64,000 nt of DNA from Pseudoalteromonas xiamenensis (GTDB lineage Bacteria; Pseudomonadota; Gammaproteobacteria; Enterobacterales; Alteromonadaceae). A model generated the notes under the pieces. The model searched no databases. It had not been told where the DNA came from and saw nothing but the letters and a program-made list of their open reading frames with translations. Position numbers and translations under genes: made by a program. This document shows positions 42,591 through 52,401 of the stretch, piece after piece. The stretch spans positions 558,001 through 622,000 of the forward strand of contig NZ_CP099918.1 of NCBI RefSeq assembly GCF_030994125.1, in the 5' to 3' direction. How positions within the stretch are numbered: position 1 is the stretch's first letter; every line of letters begins with the position of its first letter.

Positions 42591-45035
42591 ATGAATAAAT
42601 TAATTTCAGCGCTTTCGCTGTGTTTACCTATTGCATTTAGCAGTACGGTATCCGCCTCAGCCATCGAGCAAACCAAAGGGGACTTCGTTGACAAATTTCG
42701 TCAATTGGACGAGGTTCTACCTACACCAAACGTGTATCGCAGTGCAGCAGGTGAACCGGGTGAACAGTATTGGCAACAACGTGTTGACTACGACATTGAT
42801 GTCGCACTTGATGAGAAAGCAAGGCGTTTACGTGGCTCTCAAAAAATTGACTATAAGAATAATTCCCCACACACCTTGAAATACTTTTGGCTGCAATTAG
42901 ATCAAAACATTTTCAAGTCCGATTCTCTTGCTGAGCGAAGTGCAACGTTTGATAACGCACTTAAGCCTATGCCTGACGCAAAACCTGCGCAGATAAGCTT
43001 CAATAATCTGCGTCGTTTGCAATTTATGTCGGATAACGAACTGGGTTATGAAATAGCGAATGTTAAAGACAGTCAAGGTAACCCTCTACGCATTACCATT
43101 GTCGATACCTTAATGCGCGTCGACCTTAATGAGCCACTTAAACCAGGCAAAAGCACAGCATTCACGATGGACTTTGCCTTTAACATCGTCGAAGAAGACG
43201 CGGTAGGCGCGCGCTCAGGCTATGAACATTTTGAAAAAGATGGCAATGACATTTTCCTATTGGCGCAGTGGTTTCCGCGTCTAGCTGCCTACACAGACTA
43301 TGAAGCATGGACAAACAAAGCGTTTCTAGGGCGCGGTGAATTTACGTTGGAGTTCGGTAACTACAACGTCGATATTACGGTTCCTGCAGATCATGTTGTA
43401 TCCGCTACTGGTGAATTGACAAACGCCAGCAGAGTACTGTCTAAAACGCAGCAGAAGCGCCTGAAAGACGCTGAAAACGCAAAAAGACCTGTCTTTATCG
43501 TGACCGAAGAAGAAGCGCTGGAAAACGAGAAAGAGGGCACAAGCGAAACCAAAACTTGGCATTTCAAAGCCGATAATGTGCGTGATTTTGCTTGGGCATC
43601 GTCACGTAAATTCATCTGGGATGCCAAAGGGTATCATCAAGGTGGAAAAGACCAGCCATTGGTCATGGCGATGAGCTTTTACCCTAAAGAGGGTGGGGAC
43701 CTTTGGAAAAAGTATTCAACAGAAGCCGTTGTACACACGATGGAAGTGTATTCTCGCTTTTCATTTGATTACCCTTACCCTGTTGCTCAGTCAGTTAACG
43801 GGCCAGTCGGTGGTATGGAATACCCGATGATCACGTTCAACGGACCTCGCACAGAGCTACAGGACGATGGTTCTCGCACCTATTCGCTTGCTGAAAAGCG
43901 ATTCTTACTCGGGGTCGTTATTCACGAAGTAGGGCATATTTATTTCCCAATGGTTGTTAACTCCGATGAACGCCAATGGACTTGGATGGACGAGGGTCTA
44001 AACAGCTTCTTAGATGGTATTGCGGGACGCGAATGGGATCCGAATATTCCTTGGGGTGTTGAACCAAGAGATGTTGTTTCTTACATGAAATCCGAGAGCC
44101 AAGTACCTATTATGACTCAGTCAGACAGTGTACTTCACCTTGGTCCCAATGCCTATACTAAACCTGCGGCCGCACTTAATATTCTTCGCGAAGTGATCTT
44201 AGGTCGTGAGCTGTTTGATTTTGCGTTTAAAGAATACGCAACACGTTGGAAGTATAAGCGTCCTACACCGGCTGATTTCTTTAGAACGATGGAAGAAGCC
44301 TCTGGCGTTGACTTAGATTGGTTCTGGCGAGGCTGGTTTTACACCACCGACCATGTGGATATCTCGATTGATCGGGTCTATCGTTTGTCTCTTGATACAC
44401 ACAATCCAGACGTTGATTATGGTCGTTTAAGAAGCATTGAACAGGATAAGCCAATGCCTTTATTCGTAAAACGTAATAAAGAAGAAGGCAAAACGCTGTG
44501 GATTGAGCGCAATCAAGACGTAAAAGATTTCTACGACGAACATGACCAATTTACCGTTACAAATAAAGAACGTAACGACTACCGGGAATTCTTAAGTGAT
44601 TTAGAACCTTGGGAGCGAAAAGCGTTAGACCGAGCGATCACTGAACAAAAGAACTACTATGTACTTGAATTCAGTAACTTAGGTGGTTTAGTCATGCCTA
44701 TCTTGCTTGAACTGACATACCAAGATGGAACGAAAGAAGAACGGGTACTACCGGCTGAAATTTGGCGACGTTCACCTCATAAAGTGAGCAAATTAATTGT
44801 GACGGACAAAGGCCGTGAACTGCAATCAATTACCGTCGACCCTCGCTGGGAAACTGCTGATGTAGACGTAGAAAATAATCACTATCCACGTCGTATCATT
44901 GAATCACGCCTTGAAAGCTATAAGCACAAGAAAGGGGATGAACGATTGAAGCGCGATACGATGCACAACATCACAACTGAGCTAAAACCAGTAGAAGATG
45001 ACAACCCAAAAAAATCGCTGGAGAAAAATAATTAA
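42591..45035 (+). CDS. Secreted M1-family metallopeptidase
   Basis: I start at ATG 42591, because it begins a signal peptide (MNKLISALSLCLPIAFSSTV, cleavage near SASA); a frame from 42534 adds 19 residues without a signal. The 814-residue product has the N-terminal beta domain of aminopeptidase N, then HEVGHIYFP (the HEXXH zinc site) and 18 residues later the WMDEGLNSF glutamate, and the upstream GGMEYPMI motif. It probably trims peptides in the periplasm or at the cell surface. The next gene overlaps its stop (TAATG) and is co-translated. Confidence 0.9.
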   Translation: MNKLISALSLCLPIAFSSTVSASAIEQTKGDFVDKFRQLDEVLPTPNVYRSAAGEPGEQYWQQRVDYDIDVALDEKARRLRGSQKIDYKNNSPHTLKYFWLQLDQNIFKSDSLAERSATFDNALKPMPDAKPAQISFNNLRRLQFMSDNELGYEIANVKDSQGNPLRITIVDTLMRVDLNEPLKPGKSTAFTMDFAFNIVEEDAVGARSGYEHFEKDGNDIFLLAQWFPRLAAYTDYEAWTNKAFLGRGEFTLEFGNYNVDITVPADHVVSATGELTNASRVLSKTQQKRLKDAENAKRPVFIVTEEEALENEKEGTSETKTWHFKADNVRDFAWASSRKFIWDAKGYHQGGKDQPLVMAMSFYPKEGGDLWKKYSTEAVVHTMEVYSRFSFDYPYPVAQSVNGPVGGMEYPMITFNGPRTELQDDGSRTYSLAEKRFLLGVVIHEVGHIYFPMVVNSDERQWTWMDEGLNSFLDGIAGREWDPNIPWGVEPRDVVSYMKSESQVPIMTQSDSVLHLGPNAYTKPAAALNILREVILGRELFDFAFKEYATRWKYKRPTPADFFRTMEEASGVDLDWFWRGWFYTTDHVDISIDRVYRLSLDTHNPDVDYGRLRSIEQDKPMPLFVKRNKEEGKTLWIERNQDVKDFYDEHDQFTVTNKERNDYREFLSDLEPWERKALDRAITEQKNYYVLEFSNLGGLVMPILLELTYQDGTKEERVLPAEIWRRSPHKVSKLIVTDKGRELQSITVDPRWETADVDVENNHYPRRIIESRLESYKHKKGDERLKRDTMHNITTELKPVEDDNPKKSLEKNN

Positions 45036-45523
45036 TGAGATACCTCATTAGTTTAATGCTTTTGATGTGCACGGCAGTTAATGCCAGTGCACATCAACTT
45101 AAAGCTGCCGTCACTACCGTATTGTTTAACAAAAACAGTGGTCATATTGAGCTTATGCACCGCTATTATTTACACGATACCGAACACGCTGTTGGTGAAC
45201 TCATTGGCAAACACGCGGATATTTTGCAGAACAAAGCCGATCAGGCTTCTTTTGCAGATTACGCGTTTGACCGTATTCAGTTAGAGATTAACCACAAACC
45301 TCTTAAACTAGAAAACGTCGGTTTTGAGGTCGATGGTAAATTTTTATGGGTTTATCAAGAAACGCCGTTGGTGACCAATGTAACGTCCATTCGAATGCGC
45401 AATAATGTGCTACGTGATATTTGGGCTGAGCAGATGAACCTAGTGAACATAGAAGGATTAGGAAGCGTGCGAAGCATGCATTTTGATGGGCAAGATGATT
45501 GGCTTGAAGTCTTTATAAAATAA
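45035..45523 (+). CDS. DUF6702-like secreted protein
   Basis: A 162-residue protein with a signal peptide (MRYLISLMLLMCTAVNASAH) and segments such as HQLKAAVTTVLFNKNSGHIEL and MHRYYLHDTEHAV, which fit DUF6702, a family often found next to M1 peptidase genes. Its role is unknown; it may be a partner of the peptidase. Its ATG shares one base with the peptidase TAA. Confidence 0.78.
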   Translation: MRYLISLMLLMCTAVNASAHQLKAAVTTVLFNKNSGHIELMHRYYLHDTEHAVGELIGKHADILQNKADQASFADYAFDRIQLEINHKPLKLENVGFEVDGKFLWVYQETPLVTNVTSIRMRNNVLRDIWAEQMNLVNIEGLGSVRSMHFDGQDDWLEVFIK

Positions 45524-45540
45524 ACCGTTTTCCCCCAACC

Positions 45541-45589
45541 AACGCGTATTTATTGAGTAGCGAAAACCAAAGTAGTACGCGTTTTTTCA
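45541..45589 (+). terminator. Long-loop terminator after the M1/DUF6702 operon
   Basis: Arms AACGCGTA (45541-45548) and TACGCGTT (45576-45583) enclose a 27-base loop and are followed by a T-run. The long loop makes this moderately likely. Confidence 0.5.
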
Positions 45590-45703
45590 TTCGTCGTAAT
45601 TTGCTCCTTGATGCAGTGTCCTGCGGGCTATTTTCTCGCTAAACTATGTAAATACGCGCTGGTTTGATCCCAGTAATACTTACGCGAGTAGGTATCCAAA
45701 AAC

Positions 45704-45736
45704 TTGGCTATTAATTGGCTATTAATTGGCTATTAA
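45704..45736. repeat. Three perfect tandem copies of the 11-mer TTGGCTATTAA
   Basis: The copies are 45704-45714, 45715-45725 and 45726-45736. They end 14 bp before the HAD-hydrolase start, where the promoter or ribosome site would be. The unit is about one DNA helical turn, so gain or loss of a copy would keep the DNA face. Confidence 0.9.
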
Positions 45737-45750
45737 AGAGAGTACACCTG

Positions 45751-46341
45751 TTGAATTCCACAGTCTATCAAGGCGTTATTTTTGATCTCGATGGCACATT
45801 GATGTCTTCATCCCTCGATTTTCAAGCAATGCGTGCAGCAATTAAATGTCCGCCAGAACAAGATATTTTGGCCTATATTGATGCCATGACATGTATTGAG
45901 ACTCAGCAATGTGCGATTGATGCCATCATCGCTTTTGAACTTCAAGACGCACAAGAAGCCAACGTAATAGACGGGGTTTTGGACACCTTACATCATTTCA
46001 AATCAAACGGCTTGCCGCTCGCTATCGTAACGCGTAATTGTAGACAAGCAAGCCACATAAAAGTACAAAGCGGCAAATTGCCGATTGACATAATTCTGAG
46101 TCGTGAAGATGCAGCAGCAAAACCAGATCCAGAAGCCCTCCTTCTCATCGCCAACGACTGGGGATTGCAGCCGGAACAATGTCTATATGTTGGGGACTAC
46201 CTTTATGATTTGCTCGCCGCACACAATGCAGGTATGGCGAGTTGCTTGTACGCGCCAAACGAGCTGCCTCCTTATCATCAGCAAGCTACTTGCGTCATTC
46301 AAGATTTCACGACGCTTATTAAGATTGTTTGCGGCGAGTGA
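45751..46341 (+). CDS. HAD-superfamily phosphatase
   Basis: A 196-residue HAD hydrolase with the catalytic FDLDGTLMSSS (motif I), TRNCRQASH (motif II region), the lysine in AAAKPDPEALL and VGDYLYDLLAAHNAGM (motif IV). It is like the Gph/phosphoglycolate-phosphatase branch; substrate unknown. I chose TTG 45751, with AAGAGAG eight bases upstream; the in-frame TTG at 45715 lies in the tandem repeats and has no ribosome site. Confidence 0.85.
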   Translation: MNSTVYQGVIFDLDGTLMSSSLDFQAMRAAIKCPPEQDILAYIDAMTCIETQQCAIDAIIAFELQDAQEANVIDGVLDTLHHFKSNGLPLAIVTRNCRQASHIKVQSGKLPIDIILSREDAAAKPDPEALLLIANDWGLQPEQCLYVGDYLYDLLAAHNAGMASCLYAPNELPPYHQQATCVIQDFTTLIKIVCGE

Positions 46342-46473
46342 CAAGCCCTAGGACAAGCACTCGGCCCTAAATATTGAATTAGTCGCGTTTCCTTTGATTT
46401 TGGGTATAGCCCAAATCCGTTTGTCTTGTTAAAATCTCGTCAAATTAAACTAAATTGCATATAGAGATTTAAG

Positions 46474-47202
46474 ATGGGCAGAGCATTTGAAGTCCGCAAA
46501 AATGCCATGGCAAAAACGGCAGCGGTGAAAACCAAAGTAAACTCAAAATACGGAAAAGAAATTTACGTTGTGGCGAAAAACGGCGGCCCAGACCCAGAAA
46601 CTAACCTTTCTCTTCGTCGCTTAATTGATAAAGCAAAAAAAGATCAGGTTCCTGCTCACGTAATCGAAAAAGCGATTGAAAAGGCTGCGGGCGGCGCAGG
46701 TGAAGATTACTCTCCAGCACGTTATGAAGGTTATGGTCCGGGTAACTGTATGGTTATTGTTGACTGTCTAACGGACAATCCAAACCGCACAATCAAAGAC
46801 GTTCGTTTACCTTTCACAAAAACAGATTCAAAAATCGGTAGCCCTGGCTGTGTTGCGCACATGTTTGATCACTTAGCGATTCTAGGTTTCGAAGGTGATG
46901 ACGATGAAGCTGTGCTTGAAGCGTTGATGATGGCTGATGTTGATGTAACGGATGTAGAAGTAGAAGACGGTAAAGTCTCTGTTTTTGCACCTCACACTGA
47001 ATACTTCAAAACCAAGACTGCGCTAACTGAAGCGTTTGAAGGCGTGAACTTTGATGTAGATGAAATCACGTTCCTACCACAAACCAGTGTTGAGATTTCT
47101 GATCCAGAAGTAATTGCCAACTTTGATAAGTTCATCACGATGCTTGAAGATTGTGACGACGTTCAAAACGTTTACCATAACGCGGTTGTTATCCGCGACT
47201 AA
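46474..47202 (+). CDS. yebC: YebC/PmpR-family (TACO1) regulator
   Basis: A 242-residue protein with the YebC pattern: [74 protein letters not shown] and the acidic C-terminal domain. The family was first viewed as transcription factors; later work links TACO1-type members to translation of difficult (polyproline) stretches. It is monocistronic with a strong terminator. Confidence 0.94.
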   Translation: MGRAFEVRKNAMAKTAAVKTKVNSKYGKEIYVVAKNGGPDPETNLSLRRLIDKAKKDQVPAHVIEKAIEKAAGGAGEDYSPARYEGYGPGNCMVIVDCLTDNPNRTIKDVRLPFTKTDSKIGSPGCVAHMFDHLAILGFEGDDDEAVLEALMMADVDVTDVEVEDGKVSVFAPHTEYFKTKTALTEAFEGVNFDVDEITFLPQTSVEISDPEVIANFDKFITMLEDCDDVQNVYHNAVVIRD

Positions 47203-47220
47203 ACGATAACTACTCGATAA

Positions 47221-47246
47221 AAAAGGAGCTAATTAGCTCCTTTTTT
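47221..47246. terminator. Bidirectional terminator between yebC and pigM
   Basis: A perfect palindrome AAAAGGAGCTAA / TTAGCTCCTTTT followed by TT on plus and preceded by A on the opposite side. It ends yebC and, on the minus strand, the pig operon. Confidence 0.88.
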
Positions 47247-47261
47247 ATTGTCATAAAAAAC

Positions 47262-47278
47262 TGTAAAGCCCCTTTACA
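47262..47278. repeat. 17-bp palindrome TGTAAA-GCCCC-TTTACA (copy E)
   Basis: Lies eight bases downstream of the pigM stop and 60 bp after yebC, between two convergent transcripts. Confidence 0.9.
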
Positions 47279-47286
47279 CCTATATC

Positions 47287-48294
47287 CTAAACACAGTTCA
47301 AAATGCTTTCAACACTGCGCCTTGGTGCGTCCACACCGCTTTGATCAATGTGCCCAAGTCGAGCAAAGAAAGCAGGAGGAGGACATTGAAGACTCTGCGC
47401 CAACGCTTTTCGCGCTGTTTCATGTTGTACTAAAACACTGATTGGATGAAGCCCAATCCCTTGCTTTTGCATATGCAACCAAAGTACACCTAATTCATAA
47501 CCGCACTCAAACAGGGCTTCTTGAGAGTTTTCTTTTGGACTTAACGCCAGGTAATAAGGCCCACTCTCGACCAATTCTCCAAGTCCCACTGCCATTTTTT
47601 TTGCAAGCCCTAAGCGCTTGTTGATTGGCATCATTGTTGGGTGAAACCCATACCGAAACAACAGGCGAAACGGCTTACTAACCGGACCAAATAGATTACG
47701 TAAGTAAAATCCATCTTCAGCAAATTCATCCTCATCGAAGCGAATGTAATTGTACGTTTCTTCCCATGCCGACTTGTTGGTAAAGTCCAATGCAGCGTAT
47801 TGCTTAGTTAAATTACCTAAGTTCGTACCCACGTGATCCGCGGAAAAGAAATGACACGACGCATGCTGAACAATCGTTTCAAGCGAATCAATGTCTACAG
47901 CCTCAGGCTTAAATGCGCTGCGAATCGTATGGCGTTCGCGAATACGTTGACTTAGCGCATGGTATTCATCTACATCAGCGCCTTTACTCAATTTGGTAAT
48001 GGCGCTTGTTGCTAACACGCGACGACCTTCTTGCTCACCTTGCCATTGCCAATTCAATTGATAGCCTTGGCATGCCAACAACGCCGTGAGAAAGTGGGTA
48101 AATACGCCTGCACTGATAAACATCTCTCGTTCTAAACTGTCAAGCCCACGTAACACGCGATGGCTATCGAAACCAACACAAACCTCTTGGGATAGTAAAC
48201 TATAATCCACTCGCCAAGGCTGACAGTTATGTGAAGAAGGTGCGAGCCTGGCCGTTTCGATTGCACGCTCTAACGCCTCATAAAATCCATCCAT
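47287..48294 (-). CDS. pigM: PigM, HBM oxidoreductase (nitroreductase-like) of prodigiosin synthesis
   Basis: The 335-residue product starts MDGFYEALERAIETARLAPS and shows the nitroreductase-like fold, with ARLAPSSHNCQPWRV and a C-terminal EALFECGYELGVLWLHMQKQGIG. PigM oxidises 4-hydroxy-2,2'-bipyrrole-5-methanol (HBM) to the aldehyde HBC in the MBC branch. It is the last gene of the operon; pigL, which normally lies between pigK and pigM, is missing, and pigN does not follow. ATG 48297 is also in frame one codon upstream. Confidence 0.9.
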   Translation of the reverse strand: MDGFYEALERAIETARLAPSSHNCQPWRVDYSLLSQEVCVGFDSHRVLRGLDSLEREMFISAGVFTHFLTALLACQGYQLNWQWQGEQEGRRVLATSAITKLSKGADVDEYHALSQRIRERHTIRSAFKPEAVDIDSLETIVQHASCHFFSADHVGTNLGNLTKQYAALDFTNKSAWEETYNYIRFDEDEFAEDGFYLRNLFGPVSKPFRLLFRYGFHPTMMPINKRLGLAKKMAVGLGELVESGPYYLALSPKENSQEALFECGYELGVLWLHMQKQGIGLHPISVLVQHETARKALAQSLQCPPPAFFARLGHIDQSGVDAPRRSVESILNCV

Positions 48295-48314
48295 CAACGT
48301 GTCCTTGCTCTCAT

Positions 48315-48635
48315 TTACTTAAAAATGGCGTAACCTAACCCAATTCGCTCGCCTTCTATTTCTTCTACTACATCAGCCATTTCTGAGAAGCGACTTACTA
48401 AACTTTGAAACAAAGGCGTTTGCATATCCACATTGAACGCCTCAACACTACTTAAGCGGATTATCTCAATGAAATGAAATGGCGCATCGGCTGCATCAGA
48501 TACTTCAACGACATCGAACGCCGCAACGGAGTCCAATGATTCACACGCCCGATAATCGGTCGTTTCGACCCAATCCCGAAAAGCGAGTCGTTGTGACACG
48601 TCTTTTAGGCGAATTTTATGTACGATGGTTTTCAT
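48315..48635 (-). CDS. pigK: PigK, small accessory protein of prodigiosin synthesis
   Basis: A 106-residue protein beginning MKTIVHKIRLKDVSQRLAF, with PFHFIEIIRLSSVEAFN, matching the position and size of PigK. It has no proven reaction; a role in stabilising or aiding other Pig enzymes has been suggested. Its start overlaps the pigJ stop by four bases. Confidence 0.85.
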   Translation of the reverse strand: MKTIVHKIRLKDVSQRLAFRDWVETTDYRACESLDSVAAFDVVEVSDAADAPFHFIEIIRLSSVEAFNVDMQTPLFQSLVSRFSEMADVVEEIEGERIGLGYAIFK

Positions 48636-50926
48636 GAATGTTCCTTATAAGTCAAAATGAGGTGATAGTTGATACCGCCAGTGCCAAAGGCATTAATCGC
48701 TGCGTGTCGAGATTGAGTTGTAGCATGAATTGGCCAACGCTCGCTCTGTTGAAGTACGGTTGCGGGGATCGCTTCAAGCGCAAGCCCTGTATTTAGCTCG
48801 CCAAGAATTGGCGTCGGTGGTAACTGCTTGGCTGCAAATGCGGCCCAAATTTTTGATAAGCTAATGGATGCCGCGCCAGCAAAACAATGACCAAAATTGT
48901 ATTTTGCTGAACCAAGGACTAGAGGCGCCTGCTCCGTTCGATGGTAGTGCTGCGCGATAGATATTGCTTCTGCTTTGTCACCAAGATCAGTACCAGTACC
49001 ATGAGTTTCAATGTACTGTATTGCGTCTGGTGTAATGTCATTACGTTGTGTGATGGTTTTTTGCATCGCTAACGCTTGGCCTTCAGGGTCTGGGGCGGTC
49101 ATTGAACGACTGTCGCAAGAGCCTGAAATAGCCATAACCTGACACTTAGGTTCATTCAACATTGGCTCTTTGGCAAAAATGAAGAGACCGCCTCCGTCAC
49201 CAGGGGTAAAACCATCTGCATGTAAAGCGAATGGCCGAATCCGTGTCGCAGACAGCATCATTTGAGCGCCGCAAAGCACTAAATCGCGTTCTAACGTCGC
49301 GCACTCAATACCACCTGTGATCACCACGTCATAACGACCAGATTGCAACGCGCGAATGGCGTTATGAAATGCCGCCATTGAACTTGCACAAGCGGCTTCG
49401 ACGGCATAACAATCTGCTTCGACACCTAATTTCTCAGCCAGCAGCTCGGCACTGCCGACCCCGCATGCTCCATGCCAACTCCAACGACCGATGTCCGCCA
49501 AACGGGTCTTCGGCAATTGCACGGACGCATTCGGCAATGACTGCCATAACGCATTAGCGCCGAGAAGTCGGTCGCTTTGTAGAGATAAATTAGTCGCAAC
49601 GATAATGGCGACTTTCTTTGCGTCTAGTGAAGGTAACGCTAAATGGTCCGCCGCATTGAGTAGATGCAACTGAGTCACGTCTAAACGCTGACGTTTAGCT
49701 GGCATCATGGGCTTTTCAAGTACGGTTTGCATCGCTTCATGAGACGAAAATCCCATGGTATTTTCAATATAGGTACTGAGTTTTTGTGGACTACTACGGA
49801 AAAACGCCGTTCGGTCGAGTTGCGCGGTACTGTGTGGTTTTAACGTGTCACGCCCCTTCACCAACGTGTCCCAAAAATCAGCTTGCTGATACCCTTGAGC
49901 CGTAATTGGTACTGCGTCAGTGACATAAACAGGCTGGTGATAGGACATCGCATGAGCCGTCGATTCAGCGTTAATCTGCCACGTTACTCCACGCACGCTT
50001 TGCCCCATCACTGCCGCTTTACGTTCACTAAACATACCGAGCAGAGAACAAAAGACCTGATTTGCTCCACTAAAGTAGGCTTGTTGGGCTAGTGCATGTG
50101 ACGTTTTTTTAGAGGTGACGTCACCGAGTTCAGCGATGATTTTAAACTCATTCTGTTTAGCGGTTTCAAGCGTACATACCACCAACGTCACCGCACCTTC
50201 TAACCAATATCGAGCTTTTACACCAATGCTTTGTAAAAGGTCGATTTGCGCGGGTTGATGGAAACATTGCACCGAAGTAAGTACAGCAACCTTTGAATCG
50301 CTGTGTCGCAACGCATCCTTAGCAATTTCGACTAATCGAAGGCCTCCTAAGTCCGCAGCATCAATGGTCTGACATTTGCCTCGCGTTTTTGCAAAGTGCG
50401 CAATACGAGAGGGAATGCTTGATGCCATTTCCCCAACACGGTCATGGGAAGACGCACCAAATTGCGAGGCAAGCTCCAATTTAAAGTCATCAATCCGTGA
50501 TTTGATAGCCTCATCTGACAACTGTTGTTCGCGTAATTGCTCCGCGTAACGTTTAATCGCCATAATTTTGGTCGCGTTTCGATATGCCGCATCACTTCCA
50601 AGATGAATTGCACAATACTGATCCGTAAAATCGCGCAGCGCTTCACCTAAAGTTAGACCTCTTAGTGCATTGTCCGCAGCCAAAAGCGCGAGTCTTGTTT
50701 CTCGACTTACTGCTTTTCGGAACAAAGGAGGGATAGAAAACTTTTTGTAATCGAAGTTTACGGCATAGTGAGGAGCCCCTTTAATTGCTTCTCCTGCTAC
50801 TTTAAATGGGTAGTCTTGTGGCGTTGGTAAGTTAGCATCAAACGGCAATCCATCTAATCCGTAATCAAACGAAAACGCCGTTCCTACGGCAATAACCGCT
50901 AAGGGCAAATCGTGATGTTCTATCAT
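48632..50926 (-). CDS. pigJ: PigJ, beta-ketoacyl synthase of prodigiosin synthesis
   Basis: A 764-residue condensing enzyme. The C-terminal half is a normal ketosynthase with the active-site cysteine in VEAACASSMAAFHNAI, the histidine in IETHGTGTDLGD and KYNFGHCFAGA. The N-terminal half resembles a degenerate ketosynthase/chain-length partner. PigJ condenses the pyrrolyl unit from PigG with malonyl on PigH. It overlaps pigI upstream and pigK downstream by four bases each. Confidence 0.93.
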   Translation of the reverse strand: MIEHHDLPLAVIAVGTAFSFDYGLDGLPFDANLPTPQDYPFKVAGEAIKGAPHYAVNFDYKKFSIPPLFRKAVSRETRLALLAADNALRGLTLGEALRDFTDQYCAIHLGSDAAYRNATKIMAIKRYAEQLREQQLSDEAIKSRIDDFKLELASQFGASSHDRVGEMASSIPSRIAHFAKTRGKCQTIDAADLGGLRLVEIAKDALRHSDSKVAVLTSVQCFHQPAQIDLLQSIGVKARYWLEGAVTLVVCTLETAKQNEFKIIAELGDVTSKKTSHALAQQAYFSGANQVFCSLLGMFSERKAAVMGQSVRGVTWQINAESTAHAMSYHQPVYVTDAVPITAQGYQQADFWDTLVKGRDTLKPHSTAQLDRTAFFRSSPQKLSTYIENTMGFSSHEAMQTVLEKPMMPAKRQRLDVTQLHLLNAADHLALPSLDAKKVAIIVATNLSLQSDRLLGANALWQSLPNASVQLPKTRLADIGRWSWHGACGVGSAELLAEKLGVEADCYAVEAACASSMAAFHNAIRALQSGRYDVVITGGIECATLERDLVLCGAQMMLSATRIRPFALHADGFTPGDGGGLFIFAKEPMLNEPKCQVMAISGSCDSRSMTAPDPEGQALAMQKTITQRNDITPDAIQYIETHGTGTDLGDKAEAISIAQHYHRTEQAPLVLGSAKYNFGHCFAGAASISLSKIWAAFAAKQLPPTPILGELNTGLALEAIPATVLQQSERWPIHATTQSRHAAINAFGTGGINYHLILTYKEHS

Positions 50927-52383
50927 GCAGGCTCAACCTCCGAAAGACGCTTTCGTTCGACTTTACCATTGGCATTCAAAGGGATTTGTGACGTCACAAT
51001 GACTTTGTGAATAAGCATGTACGGCGGTAAATGTTCGGATAAAAAGCGCTTTAAGCTCAGCAAGGATAATTTAGCCGTGTCGGGCGCTTGTTCTATCACC
51101 GCGACCAATTTCTGCTGCATTTCGCCCAGTTCAACGTAAACCGCTGCATGTAAAATATCCGCGTGACGGTGAAGTACGGCTTCGATTTCGCCGAGTTCAA
51201 CGCGATAGCCGTTAATTTTAACCATTTGGTCTATTCGACCACGATAAATCAAACCCTCTTCCGTCTGCTCAACTAAATCCCCAGTAGGGTGAACATGCTC
51301 TTTGTGCAGTTTAGAGACACGCGGCAAGGTGATATTGCGGTACCCTGGCGTAACACAAGGTCCTTCAATCAATAGCTCACCTTGAACACGCAGTTCAGTG
51401 GACACCGGGTAGCGCTCGCCATATTCATCTTCGATATAGCCTTTAAGCCCTGTTAGAGGCATCCCAATAGGCAAATGGGCGAAAGTCTCTAGCTTTGCTT
51501 TAGGTACTTCGTACGCCGTGCACACGTTCGTTTCTGTCGGTCCATACCAATTGCTCAAACGACAGGTTTCAGTAAGACAAGGGATCAAACGTTGCAAAAG
51601 CCCCACTGGATAGGGTTCTCCTGCAAAAATGACTTCACGTAAGGTCTTCGATGAATCGACATTAAATTGCCCTGATTTTTCCAGCATGACCAACATTGAG
51701 GGTACGCTATACCAAACGGAGACTTGATGGCGTGCGATACCTTCAATGAGAAGACTGGGATCTTTTTGTTCGTGCTCTTGAATTACCCAGACACTTGCCC
51801 CGACAGACACCGCGGCAAATAAGTCGAAGGTACTTAAATCAAACGCGAAGCTTGCATGGTTCGACAACACGTCGCTGGCGCTTAATTGCGTGTCTTTCAC
51901 TGCCCAATCGACAAAAAAGGACAGCATCGCATGGGTTATTTGCACGCCTTTTGGGGTGCCGGTAGATCCTGACGTATACAGCACACAAGCCAATTCAGAC
52001 TCGGTCATCGCGCTGAGATCAAATTGCTCATCTAAGCTGAGTTCTTGAGCACAATTTGACGTCAGCCATACATCGTCAATGACCAAACTCGGTTTTGCTG
52101 CGATGCGAATTTTCGTTTTACGCTCATCAGGCTGGCTGTAGTCAAGCGGTACGTAGTAAAGACCCGACATCCAAGAGGCATAAATTGCCGCAACCGCATC
52201 AAACGATTTTGGTAAATCAATTAAAACGGCTTGAGACTCTGCAAGGTTTAGCGCTGAGATAGCGCGGTGAATTTGAACAGCCCGTGTTGCGAGTTGTTCA
52301 TAAGAATAGTGTCTATCGCCACAAATGAGTGCAGTCGCCGTTGGCGACTGCACTGCAAATTGAAGGAGGCGCTGTATAAACAT
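50923..52383 (-). CDS. pigI: PigI, L-prolyl-AMP ligase
   Basis: A 486-residue adenylation enzyme with LACVLYTSGSTGTPKGVQIT, RIDQMVKINGYRVELGEIE and NANGKVERKRL core motifs. It activates L-proline and loads it on the PigG carrier, the first step of the MBC branch. It stands between pigH and pigJ. Confidence 0.93.
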   Translation of the reverse strand: MFIQRLLQFAVQSPTATALICGDRHYSYEQLATRAVQIHRAISALNLAESQAVLIDLPKSFDAVAAIYASWMSGLYYVPLDYSQPDERKTKIRIAAKPSLVIDDVWLTSNCAQELSLDEQFDLSAMTESELACVLYTSGSTGTPKGVQITHAMLSFFVDWAVKDTQLSASDVLSNHASFAFDLSTFDLFAAVSVGASVWVIQEHEQKDPSLLIEGIARHQVSVWYSVPSMLVMLEKSGQFNVDSSKTLREVIFAGEPYPVGLLQRLIPCLTETCRLSNWYGPTETNVCTAYEVPKAKLETFAHLPIGMPLTGLKGYIEDEYGERYPVSTELRVQGELLIEGPCVTPGYRNITLPRVSKLHKEHVHPTGDLVEQTEEGLIYRGRIDQMVKINGYRVELGEIEAVLHRHADILHAAVYVELGEMQQKLVAVIEQAPDTAKLSLLSLKRFLSEHLPPYMLIHKVIVTSQIPLNANGKVERKRLSEVEPA

Positions 52384-52401
52384 ACTCTCGGCCTCCTGTG
52401 G

